Assembly (NCBI RefSeq): GCF_000829465.1
Contig: NZ_JXAL01000006.1
Span: forward strand, 62,001 to 126,000
Length of the DNA stretch: 64,000 nucleotides
Reading direction: 5' to 3'
From: Cohnella kolymensis
GTDB lineage: Bacteria > Bacillota > Bacilli > Paenibacillales > Paenibacillaceae
Below are positions 1 to 9,165 of this stretch, piece by piece. The notes under the pieces were generated by a model. That model ran no database searches. It was given only the letters and a program-made list of their open reading frames with translations, and was not told where the DNA came from. Positions within the stretch are counted from its first letter, which is position 1. The number at the start of each line of letters is the position of its first letter. Made by a program: the position numbers and the translations under genes.

Positions 1-153
1 CGGCACGTCTGTCGGCGTAATCACCGTAGCGCTGGGTGATTCCGGAGTTGCCATCGGAACATCGGTTGTTCCGCTGTCGCTCGCATTCGATCCGCAGCCG
101 GCCAGCAAGAGCGCGAGAAGGGCCGCAGACAAAAGCGGGTAGACTCTGCGCAT
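1..153 (-). CDS. Partial lipoprotein, N-terminal end only
   Basis: The reverse strand opens with an ATG preceded by a strong AGGAGG. It encodes a short basic n-region, a hydrophobic stretch and the lipobox LLAGC, followed by a Ser/Thr/Pro-rich linker that runs off the window edge. This is the signature of a membrane-anchored lipoprotein exported by Sec and lipidated on cysteine. Only about 51 residues are visible, so the mature domain and function are unknown. It is divergent from the oxidoreductase gene starting at 258, with about 100 bp of shared promoter space. Confidence 0.7.
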   Translation of the reverse strand, partial: MRRVYPLLSAALLALLLAGCGSNASDSGTTDVPMATPESPSATVITPTDVP

Positions 154-257
154 TATCATACCTCCTTGCTTGTAAGTACTCATTTAGACGCAAAACAAGC
201 CGAGATGTTCCGCTGGAAAATGCAAGGAATCAAGTTTTTTCAACGGGAGGGCGTAAA

Positions 258-1511
258 ATGGGCGGTAAGAAGCCGGGGTTCGGGAAGCAGCTGGGCGATT
301 TGCATCGATGGAACGCTTGGATTACAGTCATTCTTGCAGTGACAGGGTTACTATTGGCATGGGATGTCGTGCGCGGATGGTTGAACGGTGAAGCCAGAAA
401 TCCGATCAAACAGCTTCACATCGCGCTGGGCGTTCTTTCCGCGGTTCTCATTGTGCTCTATACTCCGCTGATGCGGCGCCATTTGAAACAAATCAGGCAG
501 CGCCCGCGTCAGAAAGGTAATCTGGCTTTTGTGCTCGTGCTGCTTGTCGGCTGGTTTCTATCTGGAATCGTCCTTTGGCAGCTTAGGTTATTCCCGCCTG
601 TATGGGCGAATGCCGCGCTTCTGGTGCATGATTTGCTCACTTGGGTTGCGGTACCTTATCTCGTCTTTCATTCGGTCACCCGTATCCGGTGGATGAAGCA
701 GCCCGAACGCCGCGCAATCAAGACAGCACCGGCCGCTTCCCCGGAATCATCAGACCCGGACCGCCGCCGGCCTTATGAGGAGCCTGCTCCATGGATAAAC
801 CGCAGGCAGTTCTTGAAATGGTCGATCGGTGCCGTTATCGCGGTAACCGCAGCTCCGCCGTTTTTCCGGTGGCTGGCGAAAGCCGGCAGCGGGTTCACTT
901 CAACACGCGATGTGATGGGAACCGATGCGAATCCGAACATGATGCTGCCTGATCCTGTGCCGCTCCCGGACTCCGTCAACGTAATCGGCGGGGGCGCCCA
1001 AGGTTATTTTCGTCCGTATACCGTTACTCGTTTTCCTAAATTTGATTCGAACAGTTGGAGTTTCACGGTGAATGGGCTGGTCGACAACCCCGGCAAGTGG
1101 AATTGGGAGCAGTTCCTCGCCCTGTCCCGCGCCGTACAGGTAAGTGATTTTCACTGCGTAACGGGATGGTCGGTGTATAAAAATACGTGGGAAGGAATCC
1201 CGCTGTCCGCATTGCTGCAGCAAGCCGGTGTGAAGCCGAACGCGAGGTTTGTGAAATTTTACTCCGGGGACGGCGTTTATACCGATGCGATATCTTTGGA
1301 ACAAGCCGGCATGAAGGACGTGATGGTGGCTGTTCTGCATGACGGGAATCCGATCCATCGCGATTACGGCGGTCCGGTCCGGTTAATTGTGCCTGCCATG
1401 TACGCTTATAAATCGGTAAAATGGTTGGAGCGCATCGAACTCGTCGAAGAGGAACATATCGGGTATTGGGAGGTGCGGGGTTACGATAACGACGCTTGGA
1501 TCAAAGCCTGA
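258..1511 (+). CDS. Membrane-anchored molybdopterin-dependent oxidoreductase (cytochrome b-like N-terminus fused to a sulfite-oxidase-type domain)
   Basis: 417 aa from the ATG that follows GGGAGG. The N-terminal third has four hydrophobic segments with histidines at H16, H54, H124 and H138, as expected of a haem b-binding membrane domain. An NRRQFLK motif (181-187) follows, then a further hydrophobic stretch, then a SuoX/YedY-type molybdopterin domain. DFHCVTGW (C300) supplies the cysteine ligand of the molybdenum. In family terms this resembles the MsrP catalytic subunit and an MsrQ-like haem membrane partner joined in one chain. The substrate cannot be told from sequence; methionine-sulfoxide or other S/N-oxide reduction outside the membrane is an inference. 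Confidence 0.8.
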   Translation: MGGKKPGFGKQLGDLHRWNAWITVILAVTGLLLAWDVVRGWLNGEARNPIKQLHIALGVLSAVLIVLYTPLMRRHLKQIRQRPRQKGNLAFVLVLLVGWFLSGIVLWQLRLFPPVWANAALLVHDLLTWVAVPYLVFHSVTRIRWMKQPERRAIKTAPAASPESSDPDRRRPYEEPAPWINRRQFLKWSIGAVIAVTAAPPFFRWLAKAGSGFTSTRDVMGTDANPNMMLPDPVPLPDSVNVIGGGAQGYFRPYTVTRFPKFDSNSWSFTVNGLVDNPGKWNWEQFLALSRAVQVSDFHCVTGWSVYKNTWEGIPLSALLQQAGVKPNARFVKFYSGDGVYTDAISLEQAGMKDVMVAVLHDGNPIHRDYGGPVRLIVPAMYAYKSVKWLERIELVEEEHIGYWEVRGYDNDAWIKA

Positions 1512-1547
1512 CTATTGTTCGTAACTTTATCCGCAAGGGGGTTCATT

Positions 1548-2438
1548 ATGTTTTCGTCAAAAATGTTTTATGATCGCAGAATCGTTTTACTGGCTTTCTT
1601 ATTGTCCGCAGCCATCGGCATTTCCGGGTGTTCATCCGAAACTCCGGAAGCCGGCGCGCCATCCCAAGTTAAACCGGCTGACAATCCGGCAGCAGCGCTT
1701 CTGACGGAAGCGCAAGCCGCCACACGAACGATGAAGAAGTATGGGTTTCAGCTGCAAATGACTCAGAAAGTTACCGGTGCCACCGAAGCCGACAACGCTT
1801 ATTTCAAAGTCGACATGGTCGGCCGCGTGGAACGGGATCCTCTTAAACTGGATCAGACGATAAAAAACGATGATAACGGAGAAGTCTCGACCTTGCGATC
1901 GTTGATTGTTCCTGGAGCCTACTACATGTACATGCAGGACTTCGAGGAATGGAGCAAGCTTTCGAAAACCGATGCGGAGGACAATATAAAGACGCTGTCC
2001 GATTTCCAGGTGAATCCCGAAAAAGCGCTGAAAGACATTCAATCGCTCGGCAATTCGTTGAAGGATGAAAAGACCGGACAAGCTGTGACCGTTAAATATG
2101 ACGGCGCCGGCCCCGAAGGCAAAGCCTATCTGGAAGGTGTGCTGGAAAGCGCGATGGGACTGTCGAGCTTCGACAAGAGTGTCCGGGACACTCTTGACAT
2201 TCAACAACTGAACGTGTCCGTGACGCTGGATGCGGTTAAGCATTGGCCTCTTTCCTATCGAATAGAGTCGACGATGACGCTTGAATTTGAACCTGGAAAA
2301 AAGTCTTCCATCCATCAGACGATAGCAGGCACCTACAGCAAACATAACGCCTCTGCCGCCGTCACCGTGCCTAAAGAAGCCAAAGAAGCGATCGACCCGG
2401 ATCAAATGCCGGAAGAAGACGGTTCCGGCCCGCTGTAA
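1548..2438 (+). CDS. Putative lipoprotein, LppX/DUF6612-like
   Basis: 296 aa. The ATG at 1548 follows AAGGGGG. A hydrophobic signal ends in the lipobox GISGC (C28). The mature part is soluble and about 265 residues long, with alternating amphipathic strands. Features such as repeated QTI and a late TIAGTYSKHN segment recall LolA/LppX-fold lipoproteins (DUF6612 type), but I cannot confirm the family. It follows the oxidoreductase closely and may be cotranscribed. The role is unknown; cell-envelope ligand binding is only a guess. Confidence 0.6.
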   Translation: MFSSKMFYDRRIVLLAFLLSAAIGISGCSSETPEAGAPSQVKPADNPAAALLTEAQAATRTMKKYGFQLQMTQKVTGATEADNAYFKVDMVGRVERDPLKLDQTIKNDDNGEVSTLRSLIVPGAYYMYMQDFEEWSKLSKTDAEDNIKTLSDFQVNPEKALKDIQSLGNSLKDEKTGQAVTVKYDGAGPEGKAYLEGVLESAMGLSSFDKSVRDTLDIQQLNVSVTLDAVKHWPLSYRIESTMTLEFEPGKKSSIHQTIAGTYSKHNASAAVTVPKEAKEAIDPDQMPEEDGSGPL

Positions 2439-2509
2439 CGGCGCTGTGGACGTTCCCTTCCACTTCCGTTATAATTGCGTGAGAATTTAAGGTCAGGAGT
2501 GTTCGATCA

Positions 2510-3610
2510 ATGGCACTGTCATGTGGAATTGTCGGACTGCCCAACGTAGGGAAGTCGACGTTATTTAACGCAATCACGCAAGCGGGCGCGGAGTCCGCTA
2601 ACTATCCTTTTTGCACGATTGATCCGAATGTGGGTGTTGTGGAAGTTCCGGATGAGCGCCTGCAAAAGCTGGCCGACATCGTGAATCCGAACCGGATCGT
2701 CCCGACAGCGTTCGAGTTTGTCGATATTGCCGGCTTGGTGAAAGGCGCGAGCCGCGGTGAAGGCCTGGGCAACAAATTCCTTGCCAATATTCGCGAAGTC
2801 GACGCGATCGTCCATGTCGTACGCTGCTTTGAAGACGAGAATATCACGCACGTCTCCGGTAAAGTGAACCCGATTCACGATATCGAGATCATCAATCTTG
2901 AGCTCATTCTGGCGGACATCGATTCGGTCGAGAAACGGATGGATCGCACACGCAAAAGCCTGAAGGGCGGCGACAAGAAGCCGGCTCAAGAGCTCGCGGC
3001 GCTGGAACGCATTCATGCGGCATTGCTGGAAGAAAAGCCGGCCAGAAGCGTCGAGCTCAGCGACGAAGAGAAGCTGCTTGTGCGCGATCTTCATTTGCTG
3101 ACGATGAAGCCGGTGCTGTACGCTGCGAACGTGAGCGAAAGCGAAGCGGCCAACGCGGACGGCAACCCTTTTGTACAGCAGGTGCGCGAATTTGCTGATG
3201 CCGAAGGTTCCGAAGTGGTGCCGATCAGCGCCAAAGTGGAGTCCGAAATCGCCGAATTGGAAGGCGAGGACAAGGATCTGTTCCTGGAAGAGCTCGGTTT
3301 GACCGAGTCCGGACTCGACCGGCTCATCAGTGCCGCCTACAAGCTGCTCGGATTGTATACGTACTTCACCGCAGGCGTGCAGGAAGTGAGAGCATGGACG
3401 ATCCGCAAAGGCACGAAAGCGCCTCAAGCGGCCGCTGTCATCCACACGGATTTCGAGCGCGGCTTCATACGGGCCGAAGTCGTTTCCTATGCGGATCTGG
3501 TTGCCGCGGGGTCGATGAACGCCGCCAAAGAAAAAGGGCAGCTGCGCCTCGAAGGCAAAGAGTATGTCGTGGCCGACGGCGATGTCATGCATTTCCGTTT
3601 CAACGTGTAA
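2510..3610 (+). CDS. ychF: Redox-regulated ATPase/GTPase YchF (Obg family)
   Basis: 366 aa, full family length. It has the G1 loop GLPNVGKST at the N-terminus, the switch/G3 sequence [10 protein letters not shown], a coiled-coil insertion (residues about 130-190) and a C-terminal TGS domain ending FRFNV. YchF/OLA1 proteins bind ribosomes and prefer ATP over GTP. The start is preceded by GGTCAGGAG, and a TATAAT at 2470-2475 is a likely -10 box. A strong terminator follows at 3630, so this looks like a single-gene transcript. Confidence 0.96.
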   Translation: MALSCGIVGLPNVGKSTLFNAITQAGAESANYPFCTIDPNVGVVEVPDERLQKLADIVNPNRIVPTAFEFVDIAGLVKGASRGEGLGNKFLANIREVDAIVHVVRCFEDENITHVSGKVNPIHDIEIINLELILADIDSVEKRMDRTRKSLKGGDKKPAQELAALERIHAALLEEKPARSVELSDEEKLLVRDLHLLTMKPVLYAANVSESEAANADGNPFVQQVREFADAEGSEVVPISAKVESEIAELEGEDKDLFLEELGLTESGLDRLISAAYKLLGLYTYFTAGVQEVRAWTIRKGTKAPQAAAVIHTDFERGFIRAEVVSYADLVAAGSMNAAKEKGQLRLEGKEYVVADGDVMHFRFNV

Positions 3611-3629
3611 CAATAGCTTATCAACGCAG

Positions 3630-3661
3630 ATGGCGAGCCCTGGGGCTCGCCATTTTATTTT
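3630..3661 (+). terminator. Intrinsic terminator after ychF
   Basis: An 11-base inverted repeat, ATGGCGAGCCC paired with GGGCTCGCCAT, is followed by TTTATTTT. It lies 20 bp after the ychF stop. Confidence 0.85.
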
Positions 3662-3782
3662 GCGGCTGCAGCTGCAGGGAACGATTTTTGACGGATACTC
3701 ACTAAATTTTGCTGTAACCTTTTTCAACCGGATTGCGTCTGTGAGAGTGGAAACAATACCCAACAAGGAAAGGGGCATTATT

Positions 3783-4913
3783 ATGAACAAGCAAAAGTGG
3801 ATCGTACTTGTAACGGCTGCAGGATTGCTCGGAACAACGGCTGCGGCAGGCGCTGCCGGCATGGTGGACAAGGTAAGCGGACTGTTACGTAAAGACGTCG
3901 TCATCTCCGTTAACGGCACGGATACGTCGATGAAGCCCGTTTACATTAACGGCAAGGCTTACCTGCCTGCACGCGATGCCGCGTCGGCTCTCGGATATGA
4001 CTTGAATTGGAATTCAAAGGGCAGGGAGATCGAATTGCAGCAGAAAAATCCCCCGCAAGCGGAAGAGCCTGTGCAATACATGAAGGCTGCCGGCGTGATC
4101 GTGGATGTTCGTGAGGACAATGGCAGGCACAGGATCGAACTGATGGGCAAAGGTCCGACAGCCGCGTATTCTTGGTTGATCCTGTATGCCGACAAAGAAA
4201 CGGTTCTGACAGATGAGAACGGCCGAGCTTTTGCGGTCGCGGATCTTAAGGCCGGCATGCACATTACCGCAGATTATGGGCCGATGGTGCAGATGAGCTT
4301 CCCAAGTACTTCACATGCCGCCAATATTGTGGTCGGGGAACAGCGGCTGATTTCAGAACAATTCGTCCAAGAGGTCCGTCCAACTGACGACGGCTGGCAG
4401 GTGCACATCGGACCGGGCAAGCTCAGCACCACACCTGTCACAACGATCTTGAACGTCGGCAAAGACGCGACTGTCCAAACCGCCCAAGGAGAACCGGTCG
4501 AGGTAACGAAGCTGGCACCGGGCACCAGAGTTCGTGCTTACTATGGTCCAGCAGTCACCAAGAGTATTCCTGCACAAAGTACCGCGGAACTCATTGTAGT
4601 CATGCCGGAGCTGCTGAGAGAGCAAGTCACGCTTAAGTTTCTGGATCTCGCTTGGAGCAACGTGCCTGAGACTGAAAAATCACATTTGAAGACATCAAAA
4701 GAGCAGGCAAACGTTTCTTTGATCGACTCTCAGGGTGCAATGATTGTCGGGCTTACCGATGAACAGAAGCAATTCCTGGCCGGCATCAAGGATCGCAGCG
4801 TGCAACTGGTCACCGTAACTTACAATACGGATCAAGATGCGCTGCTCGGACCTCTGACGGTCGTCATCGACCCCGCGACTATGAAAGTAGTCGGCTATTT
4901 TGCTAGATACTGA
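3783..4913 (+). CDS. Secreted protein with a copper amine oxidase N-terminal-like domain
   Basis: 376 aa from the ATG preceded by AAAGGGG. A signal peptide ends near residue 25. It is followed by a copper-amine-oxidase-N-terminal-like (CuAO_N, PF07833-type) region (VISVNGTD... VYINGKAYLPARDAASALGY), which in Paenibacillaceae is a widespread surface module rather than an oxidase. The rest consists of two related beta-rich repeats, each ending in a YYGP/DYGPM motif (around residues 165 and 260), and a C-terminal region. No catalytic motif is visible. The function is unknown; an extracellular or wall-associated role is inferred. Confidence 0.7.
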   Translation: MNKQKWIVLVTAAGLLGTTAAAGAAGMVDKVSGLLRKDVVISVNGTDTSMKPVYINGKAYLPARDAASALGYDLNWNSKGREIELQQKNPPQAEEPVQYMKAAGVIVDVREDNGRHRIELMGKGPTAAYSWLILYADKETVLTDENGRAFAVADLKAGMHITADYGPMVQMSFPSTSHAANIVVGEQRLISEQFVQEVRPTDDGWQVHIGPGKLSTTPVTTILNVGKDATVQTAQGEPVEVTKLAPGTRVRAYYGPAVTKSIPAQSTAELIVVMPELLREQVTLKFLDLAWSNVPETEKSHLKTSKEQANVSLIDSQGAMIVGLTDEQKQFLAGIKDRSVQLVTVTYNTDQDALLGPLTVVIDPATMKVVGYFARY

Positions 4914-4937
4914 TTGATTGACCTGAGTTCACCGGCG

Positions 4938-4968
4938 AGCGCACTTCATTTCGATGGAGTGCGCTTTT
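4938..4968 (+). terminator. Intrinsic terminator
   Basis: Stem AGCGCACT / AGTGCGCT with a 12-base loop, followed by TTTT. It ends the copper-amine-oxidase-domain gene. Confidence 0.75.
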
Positions 4969-5033
4969 CGCTGTTTTTTTGCTATCCCCGAAAGCGTTGT
5001 AACGGTCTGTACACACACGAAATCTGCGTCATG

Positions 5034-5042
5034 TGATATAAT
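5034..5042 (+). promoter_or_regulatory. Extended -10 promoter for prfA
   Basis: TGATATAAT (TGn plus TATAAT) lies 57 bp before the prfA start, in the only intergenic space available. No convincing -35 is seen, as is usual for extended -10 promoters. Confidence 0.5.
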
Positions 5043-5098
5043 ATTTTCAGTATGTCTTATGCAAGTAAGCCGATTATGGCAACGGAGGTTGAGGAGAA

Positions 5099-6172
5099 GT
5101 GCTGGACCGTCTGCAAGCTTTGGCGGATCGATATGAGAAGCTTAACGAGCTGCTTAGCGATCCTGATGTGGTCAGTGATTCCGCGCGTCTGCGTACTTAC
5201 GCCAAGGAGCAATCCGGGCTCGAGGACGCTTATCGCGCGTATGAAGAATATAAAGTCGTATTAACCCAGCTGCAGGACGCCAAGGTCATGCTGGCCGACA
5301 AGCTGGACGATGAGCTTCGCGATATGGTGAAGCTGGAGATCGATGAACTCGAAGCCCGCCGAATCGAGCTGGAAGAGAAAGTTCGTCTGCTCCTGCTGCC
5401 TAAAGATCCGAACGACGGCAAGAATGTGGTTGTGGAGATCCGCGGCGCCGCCGGCGGCGCGGAAGCGAACCTGTTCGCGGCCGAGCTGTACCGGATGTAT
5501 GCGAAGTATGCGGACAGCCAAGGCTGGCGTACCGAGCTGCTGGAAGCGAACGTAAGCGATTTGGGCGGCTTCAAGGAAGTTATTTTTACAATCAGCGGGC
5601 AGGATGCTTATCGCAAGATGAAATATGAAAGCGGAGCCCACCGCGTGCAGCGGGTTCCGGAAACGGAGTCCGGCGGCCGTATTCATACTTCGACGTCTAC
5701 GGTAGTCGTCATGCCGGAAGCCGAAGAATTGGACATTGCCATTCACGACAAAGATATCCGTGTCGACACCTTCTGCTCGAGCGGAGCCGGCGGTCAATCG
5801 GTCAATACGACCAAGTCCGCGGTTCGGGTGACGCATGTTCCGACAGGTATTGTCGCCACCTGCCAAGACGGCAAATCGCAGAACGATAACAAGGATAAGG
5901 CGCTGCAGGTGCTGAGGACTCGTATCATGGACGTTAGACGTCAAGAAGAGGAAGCGAAGATCTCCGGCGAACGCCGGGAGAAAATCGGTACGGGCGACCG
6001 CAGCGAGCGGATCCGCACCTATAATTTCCCGCAAAGCCGGGTAACGGATCACCGCATCGGTTTGACGCTTCATCGCTTAGAGTATGTGCTGAACGGCGAC
6101 ATGGACGAGATCGTCAACGCGTTAACGGTTGCTGAGCAAGCGGAAATATTGGAACGCGAGAATATGGGCTGA
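5099..6172 (+). CDS. prfA: Peptide chain release factor 1
   Basis: 357 aa, starting at GTG after GAGGAG. Domain order is RF1-like: an N-terminal helical bundle, then the codon-recognition region with PET at 187-189 (the position of the PxT tripeptide reading UAA/UAG), then the GGQ loop at 231-233 in [10 protein letters not shown], which triggers peptidyl-tRNA hydrolysis. The glutamine of GGQ is the substrate of PrmC, whose gene follows 17 bp downstream. Translation termination; cytoplasmic. Confidence 0.97.
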   Translation: MLDRLQALADRYEKLNELLSDPDVVSDSARLRTYAKEQSGLEDAYRAYEEYKVVLTQLQDAKVMLADKLDDELRDMVKLEIDELEARRIELEEKVRLLLLPKDPNDGKNVVVEIRGAAGGAEANLFAAELYRMYAKYADSQGWRTELLEANVSDLGGFKEVIFTISGQDAYRKMKYESGAHRVQRVPETESGGRIHTSTSTVVVMPEAEELDIAIHDKDIRVDTFCSSGAGGQSVNTTKSAVRVTHVPTGIVATCQDGKSQNDNKDKALQVLRTRIMDVRRQEEEAKISGERREKIGTGDRSERIRTYNFPQSRVTDHRIGLTLHRLEYVLNGDMDEIVNALTVAEQAEILERENMG

Positions 6173-6189
6173 GCCGGGAGGCGCTTGAC

Positions 6190-7097
6190 TTGAACGGAAA
6201 ACACGAGACTAGCGGGAATAGGCATGAGACGCTTGGAAGTGTTTGGCGTGAAGGAGCGCAGCTTTTGCGGCAGGCCGGAATAGAAGAAGCGGACGCGGAT
6301 GCGGAGCTTCTTCTTCTTTATTTGCTTGGAATAAGCAAAACGGAACTGCTGCGCGATTGGCGCGAACCTTTTCCCGCGAGTAAGCAGGAAGCATGGCTTC
6401 AACTGCTGGCGCGCAAACAAGCGGGAGAGCCGGTACAGTATATTACAGGCAGGCAGTATTTTTACGGCAGGGCGTTTGAAGTGTCTCCCGCCGTTCTGAT
6501 TCCCCGGCCGGAAACGGAGCTGCTTGCCGAGGCCGTGCTGGAGATCGGGGATCGCCTTTGGCCGGAGGCCGGGGCACACCCTGTCGTTCTGGATGTCGGA
6601 ACGGGCAGCGGAATTCTTGCCGTCACCTTCGCGGCGGAGCGGCCCTCCTGGAAAGTAATCGCATCCGATCTCTCGACGGATGCCCTGCTAATGGCGCAGC
6701 GCAACGCAAGCAGCCATGACACGGGTGACCGGATCAGCTTCGTGCGGGGAGATCTGCTGACTCCGTTTACGGCTGCCGAGAGCGGGACGCCAATCGATAT
6801 TCTGGTTTCGAATCCCCCTTACATTCCTTCATCGGACATCCCCGGACTCCAGCGTGAGGTCAAGGATTACGAACCCCGGCTGGCGCTTGACGGAGGAGAG
6901 GACGGATTGAATCCCTACCGCCAGATGGCATCTCAGCTCCGTCTGCTTCCCCGGCTGCCTCGGCTTGTCGCTTGGGAAATGGGGCGGGACAAGCCCGTCA
7001 AGCGGCGGATTTGCTGCGTTCGGCGGCCGACTGGGATGAAATTCGCTTTGTAACGGATTACGCGGGGATCGAGAGGCATGTGTTAGCAATTCGATAA
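6190..7097 (+). CDS. prmC: Release factor glutamine methyltransferase (single frameshift near 6988)
   Basis: About 302 aa when the frame is restored; TTG start. It shows the PrmC N-terminal helical domain, the SAM-binding motif DVGTGSGILAV and the catalytic NPPY (in ILVSNPPYIPSS). It methylates the GGQ glutamine of release factors. The reading frame breaks at the GGG of 6986-6988. Adding one G restores the usual C-terminus (QARQAADLL ... ERHVLAIR) and a stop at 7095-7097; as written the frame ends at 7053. A sequencing indel is more likely than gene loss. Confidence 0.88.
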
Positions 7098-7111
7098 AAC
7101 CCATTTGATAG

Positions 7112-7140
7112 GTTTATAGATTCCACAATCGGACATACTG
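7112..7140 (+). promoter_or_regulatory. Candidate sigma-F promoter of spoIIR
   Basis: GTTTA (-35) and GGACATACTG (-10), 14 bp apart, match the forespore sigma-F/G pattern GYWTA ... GGNRANANTR at nearly every defined position. The site lies 62 bp upstream of spoIIR, a gene known to be sigma-F dependent in Bacillus. Confidence 0.6.
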
Positions 7141-7201
7141 ATGGCTAAGACGTTCCGGAACGCATAGCGGAGCACCGACGGGTGCCTGAAGGAGTTTAAC
7201 T

Positions 7202-7878
7202 ATGCGTAGTCAATGCCAGATTCAGTATGTTCGGCCTCATGCCCTTTTTTCCTTTCATTTGTTAGTCCCTGCGGTTGTTAGAATCGTCTTGATCGGTATC
7301 GTTCTATTGCTTGCCGGTTTGCCGCTCGCCGGTAAAACCGCCACGGCCGGAACGGCAGCACAGATCCCGGAGGATGCCATACGTATCCGCATTATCGCAA
7401 ATTCGGATTCCAAGTATGATCAAGAGATTAAACAACTCATTCGCGACCGCGCAGCTAAGCTGATCACTTCGTGGGGCGCTATGCCGACAACCCATGATGA
7501 GGCGCGTACACTCATTGAAGCCCATTTAGAAGATATACATAGCTGGCAAATGACACGCTATCGGAATTTAACGTCAATTACAGCGCGGAAGCAGTGCTTG
7601 CCAACGTTCCCTTTCCTGCGAAAATATTCGACGGACAAAATTATGCGGCCGGTGATTACGAAGCATTGAGAATTACGTTAGGCGAAGCGAAAGGCAGCAA
7701 TTGGTGGTGTGTATTGTTCCCGCCGTTATGCCTTACCGCAGCCGCTGCTCCGGATGACGATGCGCAAGCGGATAAAGTCAGCCGGCTGCAAGCACCGCAG
7801 AATTCCAAGCCGGAAGCGAAATTTTTCGTGCTGGAGATGTTTGATAAGCTGTTTGATTTTGTAAAATCGCTGTTCTGA
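7202..7878 (+). CDS. spoIIR: Stage II sporulation protein R (single frameshift near 7541)
   Basis: About 226 aa when repaired. A signal peptide is followed by the family region beginning IPEDAIRIRIIANSDS and the hallmark NWWCVLFPPLC. SpoIIR is made in the forespore, secreted into the intermembrane space, and triggers SpoIIGA processing of pro-sigma-E in the mother cell. The frame shifts at the single A of 7541. One added A gives HKLANDTLSEFNVNYSAEAV, joining the two halves (7202-7540 and about 7541-7878). The start follows GAAGGAG. Probable sequence error rather than a dead gene. Confidence 0.85.
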
Positions 7879-7989
7879 GCGGGCGCTCCGCTCACATGGC
7901 GGTGCCGGGGTTTTGTGATATAATAAGGACAAAATCATGTTGTATTTCGGAGCAGGCTCCGCTAATTTTGTCGAGGATGGAACTGTGCA

Positions 7990-9057
7990 ATGACTGAAAC
8001 GAAATATTGGCCCGCGGCTGAGAGGTGTACCGGGTTGAAAGAAGCCGCCGCGGCATTGGCCGAAGGCGGCGTTGTTGCATTCCCGACCGAGACGGTTTAC
8101 GGTCTGGGCGCGGATGCGCGGAATACATCGGCTGTCCGGCGTATATTTATCGCCAAGGGCAGGCCATCTGACAATCCTCTCATCGTACACTTGGCACATG
8201 CGGAACATGTACACCGGATCGTCGGCTCGGTTAACGAGATCGAATCTATATTGATGGCGGCGTTTTGGCCGGGACCGTTAACGTTAGTGCTTCCGGTTCG
8301 CGAAGGCGCCGTATCGCCTCTCGTGACGGCAGGCTTGGATACGGTAGCGGTGAGAGTTCCGGCGCACGATCTGGCACGCGAACTTATTGACGCATGCGGG
8401 TGCCCTTTGGCCGCGCCGAGCGCCAATCGTTCGGGCCGTCCGAGTCCGACGCTTGCGGATCACGTGATGGAAGATTTGAACGGCCGAATTGACGGGGTTC
8501 TGGATGGAGGGCCTACAGGAGTCGGGCTTGAGTCGACGGTCGTGCGGGTAATGGAGGGCAGAATCCATATTCTCAGGCCGGGCGGCGTGACTTCGGAGCA
8601 ATTGAGAGAGGCTGCAGGCGGCACGGCGGAAATCGTGATCACGGTTAACCTGCCAAATTCAGACGCGGTAGCGCCTGAACAGGAAACTCCCCGTGCACCC
8701 GGGATGAAATATGCGCATTACGCGCCCAAAGGCGACATGCTGCTCGTCACCGGCGATTTCAGCGGTATAGCAGCCGCTGTGCAAGGCAAACTGGCAGAGG
8801 CCAAACAGCGACATCGCCGAGTTGCGGTTCTGTGCTGTACGGAACACGCCGCTTTGTACGACGCCGATGCTGTGCTGGAATATGGATCCCGGCATTCTCC
8901 GGAGGACGCCGCACACTCTCTTTATTCTTTGCTGCGAGAATGCGATGAACTCGATATAGACTATATTGTCGCCGAAGGATACCCTGAGACGGGCATCGGC
9001 ACCGCGCTTATGAATCGCTTGCGTAAAGCGGCCGGAGGCAATGAATTGACGGTTTAA
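7990..9057 (+). CDS. ywlC: Threonylcarbamoyl-AMP synthase (Sua5/YwlC)
   Basis: 355 aa. The N-terminal YrdC domain carries PTETVYGLG, the KGRPSDNPLIVHL nucleotide-binding segment and SANRSGRPSPT. A linker (APGMKYAHYAPKG) leads to the C-terminal Sua5 domain, so this is the long Sua5 form. It makes threonylcarbamoyl-AMP from threonine, bicarbonate and ATP for t6A37 modification of ANN-decoding tRNAs. An extended -10 (TGATATAAT, 7916-7924) lies upstream, suggesting its own promoter. Confidence 0.95.
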   Translation: MTETKYWPAAERCTGLKEAAAALAEGGVVAFPTETVYGLGADARNTSAVRRIFIAKGRPSDNPLIVHLAHAEHVHRIVGSVNEIESILMAAFWPGPLTLVLPVREGAVSPLVTAGLDTVAVRVPAHDLARELIDACGCPLAAPSANRSGRPSPTLADHVMEDLNGRIDGVLDGGPTGVGLESTVVRVMEGRIHILRPGGVTSEQLREAAGGTAEIVITVNLPNSDAVAPEQETPRAPGMKYAHYAPKGDMLLVTGDFSGIAAAVQGKLAEAKQRHRRVAVLCCTEHAALYDADAVLEYGSRHSPEDAAHSLYSLLRECDELDIDYIVAEGYPETGIGTALMNRLRKAAGGNELTV

Positions 9058-9097
9058 TTCGTTCATGCCGGGATACGATAAAGCCTTGTCCAAGCGC

Positions 9098-9160
9098 GGG
9101 AGCATGTTCCCCCCCTTGTCCGCATATGTTGGGAAGAGGATTGCGCCGGACAAGGGGGGA
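9098..9160 (+). promoter_or_regulatory. RBS-sequestering hairpin in the mntP leader
   Basis: CCCCCCTTGTCCG (9110-9122) pairs perfectly over 13 bases with CGGACAAGGGGGG (9147-9159) across a 24-base loop. The right arm is the Shine-Dalgarno sequence of mntP (ATG at 9166). The left arm can alternatively pair in a small upstream hairpin (GGGA 9098-9101 with TCCC 9108-9111), so a switch between ribosome-accessible and closed states is possible. No yybP-ykoY manganese riboswitch core is recognisable. The structure is seen in the sequence; regulation is inferred. Confidence 0.6.
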
Positions 9161-9165
9161 AATCT

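Noticed and set aside
2561-3919. Long antisense open frame opposite ychF
   Set aside because: Mirrors codon bias of ychF on the other strand; no RBS, no family resemblance. The same holds for the antisense frame at 24495-25826 opposite atpA.
9058-9165. yybP-ykoY manganese riboswitch before mntP
   Set aside because: The leader is short and lacks the conserved internal-loop sequences; only a strong RBS hairpin is supported.
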